The notes below the pieces were generated by a model. The model saw only the letters and a program-made list of their open reading frames with translations. It did no database searches and was not told the DNA's origin. From contig JACPQY010000071.1 in NCBI GenBank assembly GCA_016190245.1, positions 1-64,000 of the forward strand: a DNA stretch of 64,000 bases. Direction: 5' to 3'. This stretch comes from Nitrospirota bacterium (GTDB lineage: Bacteria > JACPQY01). Every line of letters begins with the position of its first letter. The stretch's first letter is position 1. Both the position numbers and the translations under genes were made by a program. Shown here piece after piece: positions 55,787 to 64,000 of this stretch.

Positions 55787-56677
55787 CTATTTCGGCGGAG
55801 CAGTTGGCGGCCGCGATGACCGGCTCAACTGATACCTTGCCATGAATCTCTCCCAAGCATCGCTCGAAAGATCTCCGCGCAACGCGCTGAGTCTGGCCTG
55901 CCGCGTGGACTCGTCGAGATTAGGATCGGAGAATACTGCATCGAGCCCTCGGGTGAGAATCGCCTCGCGCTCCCCCCACTCCTTCTGCCATGCCTCTGTC
56001 TGCCGCAGCCGTTCGGCCGCCTCCGCCCCGAAGAGCCCTTCACGCAGCGATTGGAGCAGCACCTCGCGCTCTTCGGCACCAAGATCGGGGTTCGCACGAA
56101 TCTCCGAAGCTGTCTGGTTGTAGTACTGAATCCAGTTCGGAAGCGGGACCTCCGCCTCCTCCTCGCCGAAAATGTCCCGGCGCAAGGTCTCCTCCCGGGC
56201 GAGCCGCTCCTCGGCCGTCAGGGAACCGTCCTTGTGAAGCTCCGCCCTTGCGAGGAGGAAATCCATCAACCTCTCCTCCTCCCCAAAGAGAGACTCCGCG
56301 AGTTCGTCCCCGAAAAGCTCCCTCCTCAAACCCTTGAGGGCCGCCTGGCGATCCGAGAGGGGAAGGTTCATGAACGCCCTCGCGCGATCCTGATATTGGG
56401 CATACGTATCGAGCAGGCCGACCAGATCTGCTCCGCCCTCTCCGCCGACCGACAGCGCTGCGACTTGCTCGCGGGCCACAGCCACGGGGTCCTGGACGCC
56501 CGACTCGCGTGCCCCCCACAGGGCGGATCGGACGGCGAGGAAGTCGCGCCGGGCGTACGGGCCTCGGAGGCGGTGCCCGTCTCCGCCCAAACGCAGCCAC
56601 GCGACCACGCCCAGGACAAGGACGGCGGCCGCTATCGGGAACAGAACTAGGGCACGACGCCTCTGCATGCGCGGCAT
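55787..56677 (-). CDS. Lipase chaperone (LifO/steric foldase)-like protein
   Basis: A 296-residue membrane-anchored protein. One N-terminal TM helix (about 9-28) is followed by a long alpha-helical periplasmic domain with foldase-family phrases such as RRELFGDELAESLFGEEE and LREGLFGAEAAERLR. Lipase chaperones fold secreted lipases in the periplasm. The partner lipase is normally adjacent but none is seen in the window, and overall match is by motif style, so another helical periplasmic chaperone is possible. Confidence 0.7.
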   Translation of the reverse strand: MPRMQRRRALVLFPIAAAVLVLGVVAWLRLGGDGHRLRGPYARRDFLAVRSALWGARESGVQDPVAVAREQVAALSVGGEGGADLVGLLDTYAQYQDRARAFMNLPLSDRQAALKGLRRELFGDELAESLFGEEERLMDFLLARAELHKDGSLTAEERLAREETLRRDIFGEEEAEVPLPNWIQYYNQTASEIRANPDLGAEEREVLLQSLREGLFGAEAAERLRQTEAWQKEWGEREAILTRGLDAVFSDPNLDESTRQARLSALRGDLSSDAWERFMARYQLSRSSRPPTAPPK

Positions 56678-56722
56678 CCTACCAGACTCCCTCCCGATTC
56701 TTCCAGGAGGAACCGGGAGGCG

Positions 56723-56821
56723 TCAGCGCGCCAGCGCTTCGGACAAGAAAGCCGCTGCAGTGACGAGAAAGACGCCGGAGAGAATGATTTTGGCTGCTTC
56801 GACGAAGAATCCGTTCTTCAT
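56723..56821 (-). CDS. Possible 32-residue membrane peptide
   Basis: MKNGFFVEAAKIILSGVFLV continues into a hydrophobic stretch and ends SEALAR. A single TM helix with charged ends is typical of small membrane proteins. It sits alone in the 305-bp gap between the sulfotransferase and foldase-like genes. No strong SD; AGGGAAG is 14 bases upstream. Coding status is unproven. Confidence 0.35.
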   Translation of the reverse strand: MKNGFFVEAAKIILSGVFLVTAAAFLSEALAR

Positions 56822-56982
56822 GGCCACTCGTTTCTTCCCTGATCTGCCGTAGCTTGAATATGAAATGATACCATGACATTGGGGCCACGTCAATCAAGCG
56901 ACATGGTTCCTGGTTCGCACGGTGGCGCCCTGTCGCGCCCGTGGGGCGCCTCCCCGGGGCGGCGGGTCACGCCCGTCCGCGG

Positions 56983-57576
56983 CTACTTCGGACCCGCGCC
57001 ACGCAGATAGCCGTAGCCTACGGCCTTGGCTCGGATTCGTTCGAACAGGGAACCCGAGATGCGCGCCTTGAGCTCCTCCCATGTGGGGGGCGGATCGTGC
57101 GGTCGGGTGTTGGTCGTCTTTGAAACCGCGTTGGGGCCCGCCGCCACTCCGAGACGCCGGGCCATCTCGATGGGGGTCTCCTCATCCTCCACTCGAAAAG
57201 TCCATTCCGCCTGGCGCTCACAGGATTCGTTCCACCCCAGCCACGACCAAGCCCCGGCCTCGAGCTTGTCCCGGGCCGCAATCATCTCAGGCACGTGACA
57301 GGCCCGCATAAACCAGGAGATCTCCGGTTCGGTCATGCTTGAGGCGATGACGTGGAGGGGGTGTCGCACGACGTGCCAGATCCGATCGAAACGCTCGAGG
57401 GGGGGACGTACGCCTGCGGCGGCGGCCCACGGCGCGAAGAGATTCGGCACAGCCCAGACCCAGGAGACGATGCCGTCCCGGCCCACCTCCTCATGCCGCA
57501 CATCAAGACCCAGTCCCTGGAGGACTTTGCTGACGTATTCCGTGCCGGACCGCGGATGGCCGATCACCAGGAGCAT
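56983..57576 (-). CDS. Sulfotransferase-like protein
   Basis: A 197-residue protein with the PAPS 5'-phosphate loop at the N-terminus (VIGHPRSGTEYVSKVL) and the 3'-phosphate-binding VVRHPLHVIASSM. Short compared with most sulfotransferases (250-300) but both cofactor motifs are present. Acceptor unknown; cell-surface polysaccharide or lipid sulfation is common for bacterial homologs. Confidence 0.8.
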   Translation of the reverse strand: MLLVIGHPRSGTEYVSKVLQGLGLDVRHEEVGRDGIVSWVWAVPNLFAPWAAAAGVRPPLERFDRIWHVVRHPLHVIASSMTEPEISWFMRACHVPEMIAARDKLEAGAWSWLGWNESCERQAEWTFRVEDEETPIEMARRLGVAAGPNAVSKTTNTRPHDPPPTWEELKARISGSLFERIRAKAVGYGYLRGAGPK

Positions 57577-57618
57577 CGGTACGTCACCCCCCCAAGCCCC
57601 CCCGACCGGCGGAGCCGT

Positions 57619-59085
57619 TCAGAAGCGGAAACCGGCGCCCAGGAAAAGCACAAAGCCCGTGCCGTCGTGCGTGCCGTTGCCGGTCGGGAGTTCGCGGACC
57701 TTCGTCTGTGTCCCGGAAAGGCCCGTCGCCACGGCTTCCAGGGCCTTGCGCGTGGTGTCGTCCAGACCGGAAAGGCCATTGATCGCCACGATCTCGCTCT
57801 CGGACGTTTTCTGCTCCCCCCGCAGGAGATACATTCCGGAGGCATCCAACGTGAAGCCCCCCCATGTCTTCGAGAACCCGCCGCTCATGCCGTACGTGTC
57901 GGCATCGTAGTTATAGAGCATCAGCGTCTCGGGGGGCACGGCGGAGGGCTGAACGAGCGCCCCGGCCCGAACGGCGAGGGTCGGGCGCCAGGCGTACTCC
58001 ACGCCGAAGCGATAGTCGAGGGTGTCTTCCATCTTCTGGGGGATGTCCGTGTCCGGAAAGACGGCTTCCGTCATCTTGAATCCCAGCACGCTGATCGGCG
58101 GGGCGATCGCCAACGATTTCTTCTCGTCGTCAATGTCCACCAGGAGGGACTTGATCCTGCTCCAGCGGTAGAGGGACACGGCGAACTCCGCATAGAAGCG
58201 GCCCCACTCGTATCCCACGCCACCCTTGATGAAATCCGGCAGGTTGATCACCGCGGCGGCCGGCACCTTCGCATCCACGGCGATCATCTGGTTCGCGTCC
58301 TCCTCGGACAGGCTTTGGCCGAGGCTGCCGAACGCATCCGCCACGCGCACGTCGAGATCCACGGCCACGTCACCATCGGCCCGAAAGTCCGCGCCGCGCC
58401 AGTAGGAAGCGCCCAGGTGAAGCCCTCCCAACCGGTACTTCGCGCCCGCGACGAACGTGGGCTTGGCGTACTGGGCCGCGTTGATTTCGACCACCCCCTC
58501 GCGCCCGGGGCCGCCCTCCCCGTCAATGCTCACCACGATGTTGCGACGCAACATGATGTCCAAATGCTCCAGCAGGAAAACCCCGCCCAGCGACAGACCC
58601 GGCAGGACCTCCAAGGCCGCCCCCGCGCCGGTGGTGAACTGGACCCTCTTCGTTTCCGTCACCATGAATCGCGAGGGACCGGAAGGATCGTACTGGAACT
58701 CGTAGGGGGACGGGGGGGTGATGAAACCGCCGACGAGCGTCAGGCGACGGAACCCGAACTGCTTGGAGGCGAAGAGAGCGGGAATCGGGGTGAACAAAGG
58801 CCCTTCGTTGTCCACGCCGGCGCCACCCGACTCGGGCGTGAAGCCCGGCGACGAGTTCATCGCACCAAGCCCCGCCTGGATGTTCCACCCCGGGAGGGAG
58901 GTCAGGGCACCGGGATTGTAGTAGAACGCGTAGAGGTCCGTGGGATTCGCCACGAACGCCCCTCCCCGGCCAACCGCCTTCGGGCCATTGTCGGCCATGT
59001 AGAGGCCGCTCGCCTCGGCCGATCCCGTAGCTGCAAGGATCGCGCACAAAAGGGGTGGGAGAATGCGGCTACGCATGCGAGCCAT
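57619..59085 (-). CDS. Second FadL/OMPP1-family outer-membrane protein
   Basis: A 488-residue barrel. The signal peptide ends GSAEASG, followed by the family N-terminal motif PKAVGRGGAFVANPTDLYAF and YYNPGAL, with the terminal F of barrel proteins (LFLGAGFRF). It differs widely from the FadL-like protein at 32.5 kb. It follows the small beta-barrel gene by 68 bp and starts a short run of surface genes read toward the sulfotransferase. Confidence 0.87.
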   Translation of the reverse strand: MARMRSRILPPLLCAILAATGSAEASGLYMADNGPKAVGRGGAFVANPTDLYAFYYNPGALTSLPGWNIQAGLGAMNSSPGFTPESGGAGVDNEGPLFTPIPALFASKQFGFRRLTLVGGFITPPSPYEFQYDPSGPSRFMVTETKRVQFTTGAGAALEVLPGLSLGGVFLLEHLDIMLRRNIVVSIDGEGGPGREGVVEINAAQYAKPTFVAGAKYRLGGLHLGASYWRGADFRADGDVAVDLDVRVADAFGSLGQSLSEEDANQMIAVDAKVPAAAVINLPDFIKGGVGYEWGRFYAEFAVSLYRWSRIKSLLVDIDDEKKSLAIAPPISVLGFKMTEAVFPDTDIPQKMEDTLDYRFGVEYAWRPTLAVRAGALVQPSAVPPETLMLYNYDADTYGMSGGFSKTWGGFTLDASGMYLLRGEQKTSESEIVAINGLSGLDDTTRKALEAVATGLSGTQTKVRELPTGNGTHDGTGFVLFLGAGFRF

Positions 59086-59153
59086 TATCTACCATGCCTC
59101 CCGGCCCCGGGCCAGTGGAGAATCGTTTGGAACGCCGAACAGAACGGACGCTC

Positions 59154-59696
59154 CTAGAAACCGAATCTCAGGCCGAGGTGCAGGCCGTAGGTCACGTCCG
59201 TTCCCCGGGTGAGAAACAGCCGCCCCACGTTCAGCCCGAAATCGATCAGGGCGTGGTCCCCTGCCTGCGTCCGCATACCGAGGAGACCGTCCACGCTCTC
59301 CCAATTCCCGTCATCCTTGAAGATCCCCCCCCCAAGAATCGCGACATAGAGGGTGCCTTCGTACATGTGAATCCGATAGCCCAGACGCCCCCGCAACTCG
59401 AAGTCAGAGACGTTCGCCTCGCCGCATTCGCAGTGGAAGATGCCCGGCGACACACCCAACTCCACCTCGGGGACAGGCGAGCCGGTCAGGGGGAAACCCA
59501 GCCGAAAACCGGTCTTCGCGTTGTCCGTCCCCACGAAGGCCAACTCGGGCTGCACCCCCATAAGGAAACGATAGTCTTTCGCGCTCCGGTCCACTGCGAG
59601 AGCCGGGCTCGCCGCGGCCGCGACCATGAGGGCGACGCCCAGACCAAACCCCACGCCTCCGCCCGGCAGCATTCGCAGGAGATCACGAGCCACCAT
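59154..59696 (-). CDS. Small outer-membrane beta-barrel-like protein
   Basis: A 180-residue exported protein. The signal peptide ends ASPALAV. The mature domain has about eight amphipathic strands (FRLGFPLTG, VSDFELRGRLGYRIHMYEG, GLHLGLRFGF) and a C-terminal F, the pattern of an eight-stranded barrel. ATG 59696 has GAGG eight bases upstream; the longer frame overlaps the lipoprotein gene. Two cysteines (FHCECG) are close together. Function unknown; may be a companion of the TonB-receptor operon. Confidence 0.72.
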   Translation of the reverse strand: MVARDLLRMLPGGGVGFGLGVALMVAAAASPALAVDRSAKDYRFLMGVQPELAFVGTDNAKTGFRLGFPLTGSPVPEVELGVSPGIFHCECGEANVSDFELRGRLGYRIHMYEGTLYVAILGGGIFKDDGNWESVDGLLGMRTQAGDHALIDFGLNVGRLFLTRGTDVTYGLHLGLRFGF

Positions 59697-59748
59697 CGCC
59701 CCTACCTCTATCACCGAAATCCGCGGCGCGCGAGCGCGCGAAGGGCTT

Positions 59749-60624
59749 TCAATCCGATGCGGGCTCGGCGGTCCACGTGACCCAGGCGGAGCCCTCACGC
59801 CCGTCGTGCACCACGGCGTGGAACGTGATCCGACCGCCCTCCGGGGGCGAGTCCGGAGCGGTCCACGTCACCTCATGGGGCGCGAGAAACGTACGGTCCT
59901 TGTCGAAATGGCCGGCCGTGGCAAACCATGAAACGTAGGGCTCCTCCACCTTGGAAATGGGATCCCCCGACGGCGAGGGTTCGACATAGGTCTGAGCCGA
60001 GTCCTCGGAAAGAGCGGCTAAGATCCCGTACTCCTGACCGGGGCGATAAGACGATACCTGACCCACCGTCACGTCCCCAAACCGAACCTCCGCGAACATC
60101 GGATTGAGATTCGGGGTATCACCCGCGGCGATGATGAGACGCTTGAACGCCTTGAGTTGGGCGTTCCCGACCGTCGCGCCCAAGCCGACCAGAACCGTCT
60201 GACGCGGTGCCACCTCGGTGGTCACCGCGACCGGCAGCGCCCAGATGAACTTCTCCCCCGCGGTCGTAGAGCCGAGGTAGGCGATCGAAGACGGGTCCGC
60301 ACATCCTTGTCCGGTCACCCGGCCGGCGAGTCGGCAGGCGATCCAGTCCAAACGCACGTCCTCGGCGGAGACGCCCGTCGAGTCCGGCCATGCCACCAAC
60401 GCCGACAGCTCGACACTCCAGCCGGCCTGGACCTCCGGTGGTTCGGCCCGCACGGCGAGGATCCTGGGCTTGTCGATCAAGGTGGGATCGCCGGGGTCGA
60501 GGCCGCAGGCGGCGCCGATGAGACTGGTGAGCAGTAAGCAGTGAGCAGTGAGCAGAAAGATTCGGACGGAAATCCTTCCACGGCCATCCCGCGACTTCCC
60601 GACCTCCCGACGTCCCGATTTCAC
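59749..60624 (-). CDS. Lipoprotein with repeat-derived signal peptide
   Basis: A 291-residue protein whose export signal (VRIFLLTAHCLLLTSLIGAACG) is encoded by a heptamer repeat array. C40, in GAAC, is the candidate lipidated residue. The mature domain looks Ig-like/beta-rich and carries the phrase ILAVRAEPPEV, found in lipoproteins of deltaproteobacterial TonB-receptor operons. The start (GTG 60624) is 4 nt after the TonB-receptor stop, so the two are co-transcribed. No catalytic motif seen. Confidence 0.75.
   Translation of the reverse strand: MKSGRREVGKSRDGRGRISVRIFLLTAHCLLLTSLIGAACGLDPGDPTLIDKPRILAVRAEPPEVQAGWSVELSALVAWPDSTGVSAEDVRLDWIACRLAGRVTGQGCADPSSIAYLGSTTAGEKFIWALPVAVTTEVAPRQTVLVGLGATVGNAQLKAFKRLIIAAGDTPNLNPMFAEVRFGDVTVGQVSSYRPGQEYGILAALSEDSAQTYVEPSPSGDPISKVEEPYVSWFATAGHFDKDRTFLAPHEVTWTAPDSPPEGGRITFHAVVHDGREGSAWVTWTAEPASD
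60527..60616. repeat. Heptamer and octamer arrays at the lipoprotein 5' end
   Basis: Four heptamers GTGAGCA/GTAAGCA (60527-60554) and three octamers GACTTCCC, GACCTCCC, GACGTCCC (60593-60616) lie within the first 33 codons of the lipoprotein gene. Confidence 0.85.
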
Positions 60625-60627
60625 GCG

Positions 60628-62886
60628 TCAGAACTCCGCCCGCAGGCCGAAGGACGGGAAGATCGGGATTCCCGTCACCGCCTGCCGCTCGCTGTAGTCG
60701 TAGTTGTAGGAAAACCCCTCGGCATTCTTTTTCACGTACACGTTCTGTATGTCGAGATAACTCGTCAGCATCCAGGTGTTGAAGCGCCATCGGCGATCTA
60801 CGCGGAGATCGAGCTGATGGAAGGGAGGGATTCGCACGGAGTAGAGCTCGCCCGGGATCGGGAGGTACCGATCGCGGTCCGCGTCGAAAAGCGCGTCCAC
60901 GAAGGGCGTTTCCGGGCGGCCGGTGGAATACCGGAATCGCGCCCCCACGTCCCACTTCGTCGTCACGCGCAGGGTACCCACTAGCGTGAGGATATGGGTC
61001 TGATCGAAACTGAAGAAGCGGTATGCCTCCCCCGGGTGGTCGCGCCTCTCGCTCCGCGAGAGGGTATAGCTGCACCAGGCGAAGCCGCGCGGACCTTTCC
61101 AGGACAGGTACACCTCGCTTCCATAGATCCGCCCCACTCCCGCGTTCTCGAGGGACGAAGGGTCATAGGTGGACGCCTCCACCTCCGCCTTTCGGACGAC
61201 GATGTTCGAGAGATCCTTGAAGAAGCCCTGCACGTCGCCGCTCCATCCCCACGGCAGATCGAACTCCAGCCCACCCGTGTACTGAACGGCGCGCTGGACC
61301 TTGAGGTCCGGTTGGCCGATGCCCTCGGCCACGTCCTGCGGCTCAGGAGGCTGGTGGACGACCCCGGCACCTCCCTTGAGCGTGAGCGCGTCCAGCAGGC
61401 GATAGCGAGCCGTCATCCGGGGAGAGACGGGCGTCTGGTCCTGGATCGTGTAGCGGTCCACGCGCACGCCTGGCGTCAGGCTGAAACGGTCTGTGGGGCG
61501 CACGACCGCCTCGAGGTACGGCGAGACGGCCGAGCCGGCAAGGACGCCGTCCGCCTCGCGGATCGTGGTCGGGTCGAAGGCATGCTCGGGATCGTCCTCC
61601 CTCGGGATCCTGGGAAATCGCGCGTCGTACTCGCCTCTCCCCCATACCAGATGCAAGCCAGGGTAGAGCGTGAGCCACGGCGCGGGCTCAAGAACCACCT
61701 CATCCCTCATGGAGAAGTTCCAGATCCGGATTTCGAGGTGGGTCAGGTCGTCGGCGATGCGAAAGAGGACGCGATCGGGTCCCGCAGCCGCCGAGAATTC
61801 GTTGCGAACGGATTCCCCCAGATCCCATGTCCATTTTCCGAGGATCCGGTGGAAGTAGATGTTGGAACTGAAGTTCCCCGAGAATTCGACCTCGCGGCCA
61901 GGCGGCTGTTCGAAGACGAGGGCCATGGTATCGTCCGCACCGAAGGCCGTGAGCGACGCGGACTGGCCCGAACCGAACCGCCCCCCGAACGAGGCCTGAT
62001 AGTCGTAGTAGCGCGGGGCGATCGTGAACTGGACCATGTCCTCCGGCACGGCGGCTTTGATGATCGCATCCGCGTAGCTCCGGCGCACGGACGCCGTGTA
62101 GGAAAACCTCCCTGCCGGTCCCTCGATCAGCGCGCCGCCGTCATACAGGTCGGCGTCCACGTATCCGTGCGTGCCGGTCTCGTCCCCGAGCCGCGACCGG
62201 ATATCCACGATGCCCCCCATCTCATGCCCGTAGCGGACGGAGTAGACGCCTGGGTAGAAACGAAGGTCACGGATGAGGTCGGAGTTGTACGTGCTGGTCA
62301 GCCCGCCGAAGTGGAACAGGAGCGGGATCTCGTGGCCGTCCAGGTAGACGCCTGTGTCTTCGAGGGCGGAACCGCGAACGATCAGGCCGCCGCCCGAAAA
62401 TGGAGTGCGGGCCACGCCGGGCATGTCCTGGACGACCTTCAGAGCGTCTCCGCCGGAACCCGCGGCCTTGGTGATCTGCTCCGGGGTGATCGTCCTCTTG
62501 GCGGTTTCCCTCGGCACGGCCTCGGCCTCTACGAGGACTTCGAGCGCCGACACCACGCGGGGCTCCAGGTAGAACGGTTCGGCCCGCCCCGTGGGCCAGA
62601 CCTCGACGCGCCGCTCGAGCGTCGCGTAGCCCGGCGCCAAAACCTTCAGGGTGAGCGGGAGGGCGGCCCGGGTCGCGAGCTTGAAGCGGCCCTGGTCGTC
62701 CGTGAGCGCGGACTCGGAGGTCTCTACGATCACCACCGTGGCTCCCGATACGGGCCTGCGTTTGCCCTTCTCGAGGACAACGCCTTCGATCCGTGCGTCA
62801 TCCGCGGTCCGCTCCGCCCCGTGTTCGGCCGGCTGCGGCCCCGACAGAACGAGCCAGAGGGCCATGAGGGCTGTGACTGCGTTCAT
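60628..62886 (-). CDS. TonB-dependent receptor with N-terminal CarboxypepD_reg-like domain
   Basis: A 752-residue outer-membrane receptor. The signal peptide is followed by a carboxypeptidase-regulatory-like domain (IEGVVLEKGKRRPVSGATVV) as in SusC-type or large TonB receptors, then a plug (ALKVVQDMPGVARTPFSGGG, LIVRGSALEDTGVYLDG) and a 22-stranded barrel ending SFGLRAEF. It uses TonB energy to import an unknown ligand. It leads an operon with a lipoprotein and a small barrel; no TonB/ExbBD genes or riboswitch are adjacent. Confidence 0.93.
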   Translation of the reverse strand: MNAVTALMALWLVLSGPQPAEHGAERTADDARIEGVVLEKGKRRPVSGATVVIVETSESALTDDQGRFKLATRAALPLTLKVLAPGYATLERRVEVWPTGRAEPFYLEPRVVSALEVLVEAEAVPRETAKRTITPEQITKAAGSGGDALKVVQDMPGVARTPFSGGGLIVRGSALEDTGVYLDGHEIPLLFHFGGLTSTYNSDLIRDLRFYPGVYSVRYGHEMGGIVDIRSRLGDETGTHGYVDADLYDGGALIEGPAGRFSYTASVRRSYADAIIKAAVPEDMVQFTIAPRYYDYQASFGGRFGSGQSASLTAFGADDTMALVFEQPPGREVEFSGNFSSNIYFHRILGKWTWDLGESVRNEFSAAAGPDRVLFRIADDLTHLEIRIWNFSMRDEVVLEPAPWLTLYPGLHLVWGRGEYDARFPRIPREDDPEHAFDPTTIREADGVLAGSAVSPYLEAVVRPTDRFSLTPGVRVDRYTIQDQTPVSPRMTARYRLLDALTLKGGAGVVHQPPEPQDVAEGIGQPDLKVQRAVQYTGGLEFDLPWGWSGDVQGFFKDLSNIVVRKAEVEASTYDPSSLENAGVGRIYGSEVYLSWKGPRGFAWCSYTLSRSERRDHPGEAYRFFSFDQTHILTLVGTLRVTTKWDVGARFRYSTGRPETPFVDALFDADRDRYLPIPGELYSVRIPPFHQLDLRVDRRWRFNTWMLTSYLDIQNVYVKKNAEGFSYNYDYSERQAVTGIPIFPSFGLRAEF

Positions 62887-63169
62887 CGTGCGGCGCGGAT
62901 ACTATCAGGGAACTCCTTCTCGCACCATGACGGCGCGCGCACCGTGCCTATTTCTTAGGCAGTCGGCCCTCCCCTCTTGCCACGGGCCTGCGGCCAAGTG
63001 ACCGGGGAAAAGATGTTCACAGGTTATCCCCAGGTCCTGTGGACAAACTTTGGGTGCACAAACGCTGCAGGCACATGCTTGAGGGATCGCCTACCCTTGC
63101 CCACAACCCGCACGCTCTCTTGACCGCCTGGCCAGCCAGAAGCGACCAGCCCGGACGTGCGCACGCGCC
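62887..63169. other. 283-bp intergenic region with DnaA-box-like inverted pair
   Basis: TTATCCCCA and TGTGGACAA (inverse TTGTCCACA) are 5 bp apart near 63023-63045, each one mismatch from the DnaA box TTATCCACA, flanked by TTCACAGG and GTGCACAAA. No gene or clear promoter is seen. Confidence 0.5.
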
Positions 63170-63934
63170 TCAGAGAGCGATCTCTTCCCCCTGGCCCATG
63201 ACATGGAGAGAGCGCACCTGCAGGTCTGTGAGTTCTTTCTGCATCCTTTTCAGGTGGGGCGATTTGATGTGGGTGATCAGGTACTTTACGTCGCCGCGCG
63301 CAAGTTTCTCAATCTCTTTCCCCGCCATGGCCGGCGTGAGGTGACCGCTGACCCGCGCAAGCTCTTTGAGCTCGTTCGGGAAGGAGGATTCGATCAGCAC
63401 GGCCCGCAAGTCTTTGGCCTTTGCCAAACCGGTCCACACGTTCCCGAGCGGGCCCGTGTCGCCCGTGAAGAAGAGAGACGACTCGCCATCGGAGACCAGG
63501 TAGCCCACGGCGGGAACGGTGTGATTGACCTCGAACGCCGTCACCGTCAGCTTGCCGAAGCGCGTCGGCTCTTCCGGCAGGATCGGGTGCAGCATGAGCA
63601 CGGGTTTGTGGATGTTAGGGATGAGCGTGAAATCCGGCCAGATGGAATTGTTCAGGAGGTGCGCCTTGATCTCGTTGAGAACTTGGGGAATGCCGACCAC
63701 CAGCAATGGCTTCTTTCGCCGCCCGATGAGGTTGTCCGCCAAGAGCGAGAGGTCCCGAATGTGATCCAGGTGCGGATGCGTAACAAAGACATAGTCAATC
63801 TGCTTCTGCTGATCGAGGGAGAGAACCGAGGTGACGGTCCCCGCGTCCAATAGGGCCATCCGGTTGAGCAGGTAGCCCGTGAGGCGATACCCGGGTAGTT
63901 CCGAGCCGTAGCAGCCGAGAGCACGGATCTCCAT
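63170..63934 (-). CDS. Metallo-beta-lactamase fold hydrolase, class II cAMP phosphodiesterase-like
   Basis: A 254-residue hydrolase. The zinc-binding HxHxDH motif is THPHLDHI (H53, H55, D57, H58), with FTGDTGPLGN supplying the bridging aspartate and a distal histidine in SGHLTPAMA and TH in LITHIKSPH. The N-terminus GCYGSELPGYRLTGYLLN and the overall length match the yeast PDE1/class II cyclic-nucleotide phosphodiesterase branch. It lies 5 bp after the gene entering from the right edge. It may control cAMP for the Crp/Fnr regulator encoded elsewhere in the window; that link is inference. Confidence 0.82.
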   Translation of the reverse strand: MEIRALGCYGSELPGYRLTGYLLNRMALLDAGTVTSVLSLDQQKQIDYVFVTHPHLDHIRDLSLLADNLIGRRKKPLLVVGIPQVLNEIKAHLLNNSIWPDFTLIPNIHKPVLMLHPILPEEPTRFGKLTVTAFEVNHTVPAVGYLVSDGESSLFFTGDTGPLGNVWTGLAKAKDLRAVLIESSFPNELKELARVSGHLTPAMAGKEIEKLARGDVKYLITHIKSPHLKRMQKELTDLQVRSLHVMGQGEEIAL

Positions 63935-63939
63935 GGGCG

Positions 63940-64000
63940 CTACTTGTGTGTGAAGACGTAGACGCCGTCCCAGCCTTCGGGCGGCGGGCTCTGCTTGAGC
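63940..64000 (-). CDS. C-terminus of an unidentified protein, cut by right edge
   Basis: The last 19 residues (ending EGWDGVYVFTHK) and TAG stop of a minus-strand gene. Too short to identify. The 5-bp gap to the phosphodiesterase-like gene indicates one operon. Confidence 0.5.
   Translation of the reverse strand, partial: LKQSPPPEGWDGVYVFTHK

Overview
The window comes from a GC-rich, diderm, free-living bacterium. Outer-membrane families (FadL-like barrels, a TonB-dependent receptor), lipoproteins, two HtrA proteases, an ExeA-type ATPase, the MEP isoprenoid genes ispD/ispF, a DUF6502 regulator and a FapA/DUF342 protein together recall Myxococcota/Deltaproteobacteria-like or related uncultured lineages. 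No rRNA or other taxonomic marker is present, so the assignment is an inference. Most genes are chromosomal housekeeping genes packed in short operons with 1-4 nt overlaps.

Region 1-9.75 kb is a defence island, all on the minus strand and read right to left as one apparent operon. The order is a UvrD-type helicase fused to a PD-(D/E)XK nuclease, a type III-like (beta-class) DNA methyltransferase, an unrecognised 62-residue ORF, a CBASS CD-NTase, a Cap15-like two-TM beta-rich effector, a DUF4062-GHKL ATPase protein, and a type III Res-like DEAH helicase cut by the left edge. A tRNA-Gly(CCC) lies immediately right of the island with its 3' end facing it, the usual layout of a tRNA-targeted insertion.

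Region 10-19 kb (minus strand) holds a GHKL ATPase, a Crp/Fnr regulator, ClpB, an HtrA protease, a DUF1844 protein and an outer-membrane barrel protein, largely an envelope/proteostasis cluster. Region 19-27 kb has a BrnT/CopG-type toxin-antitoxin pair, a small membrane protein, a repeat-rich intergenic region, TlyA, a Gld-like ABC exporter and a second HtrA. Region 26.7-46 kb (mostly plus strand) has a small HTH protein, a Coq10-like lipid-binding protein, ispD, ispF, an enoyl-reductase-like SDR, ExeA-like ATPase, queG, a FadL-like protein, FapA, an epimerase, a CaiB CoA-transferase, acylphosphatase, folC, a MetE split into two overlapping genes, an ACT protein, a ferredoxin, a thiolase, a LacI-HTH/PilZ-like regulator and a PQQ-type beta-propeller. 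Region 46-52.6 kb (minus strand) has coaX, birA, nadC, valS and a degenerate receiver protein. Region 52.7-64 kb has surface lipoproteins, a DUF6502 regulator, a lipase-foldase-like protein, a sulfotransferase, a second FadL-like protein, a lipoprotein/TonB receptor set and a cAMP-phosphodiesterase-like metallo-hydrolase.

The sequence is rich in small repeats that intrude into genes. Heptamer arrays supply the stop codon of tlyA, an in-frame insert in valS and the signal peptide of a lipoprotein. A hairpin-cluster element with covarying stems occurs beside tlyA and forms the C-terminus of the DUF6502 protein. A REP-type palindrome supplies the start codon of queG. Many genes carry 9-10 nt G/C homopolymers. 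The most interesting targets are the composite defence operon, the LacI-HTH/PilZ-like regulator and this repeat co-option.
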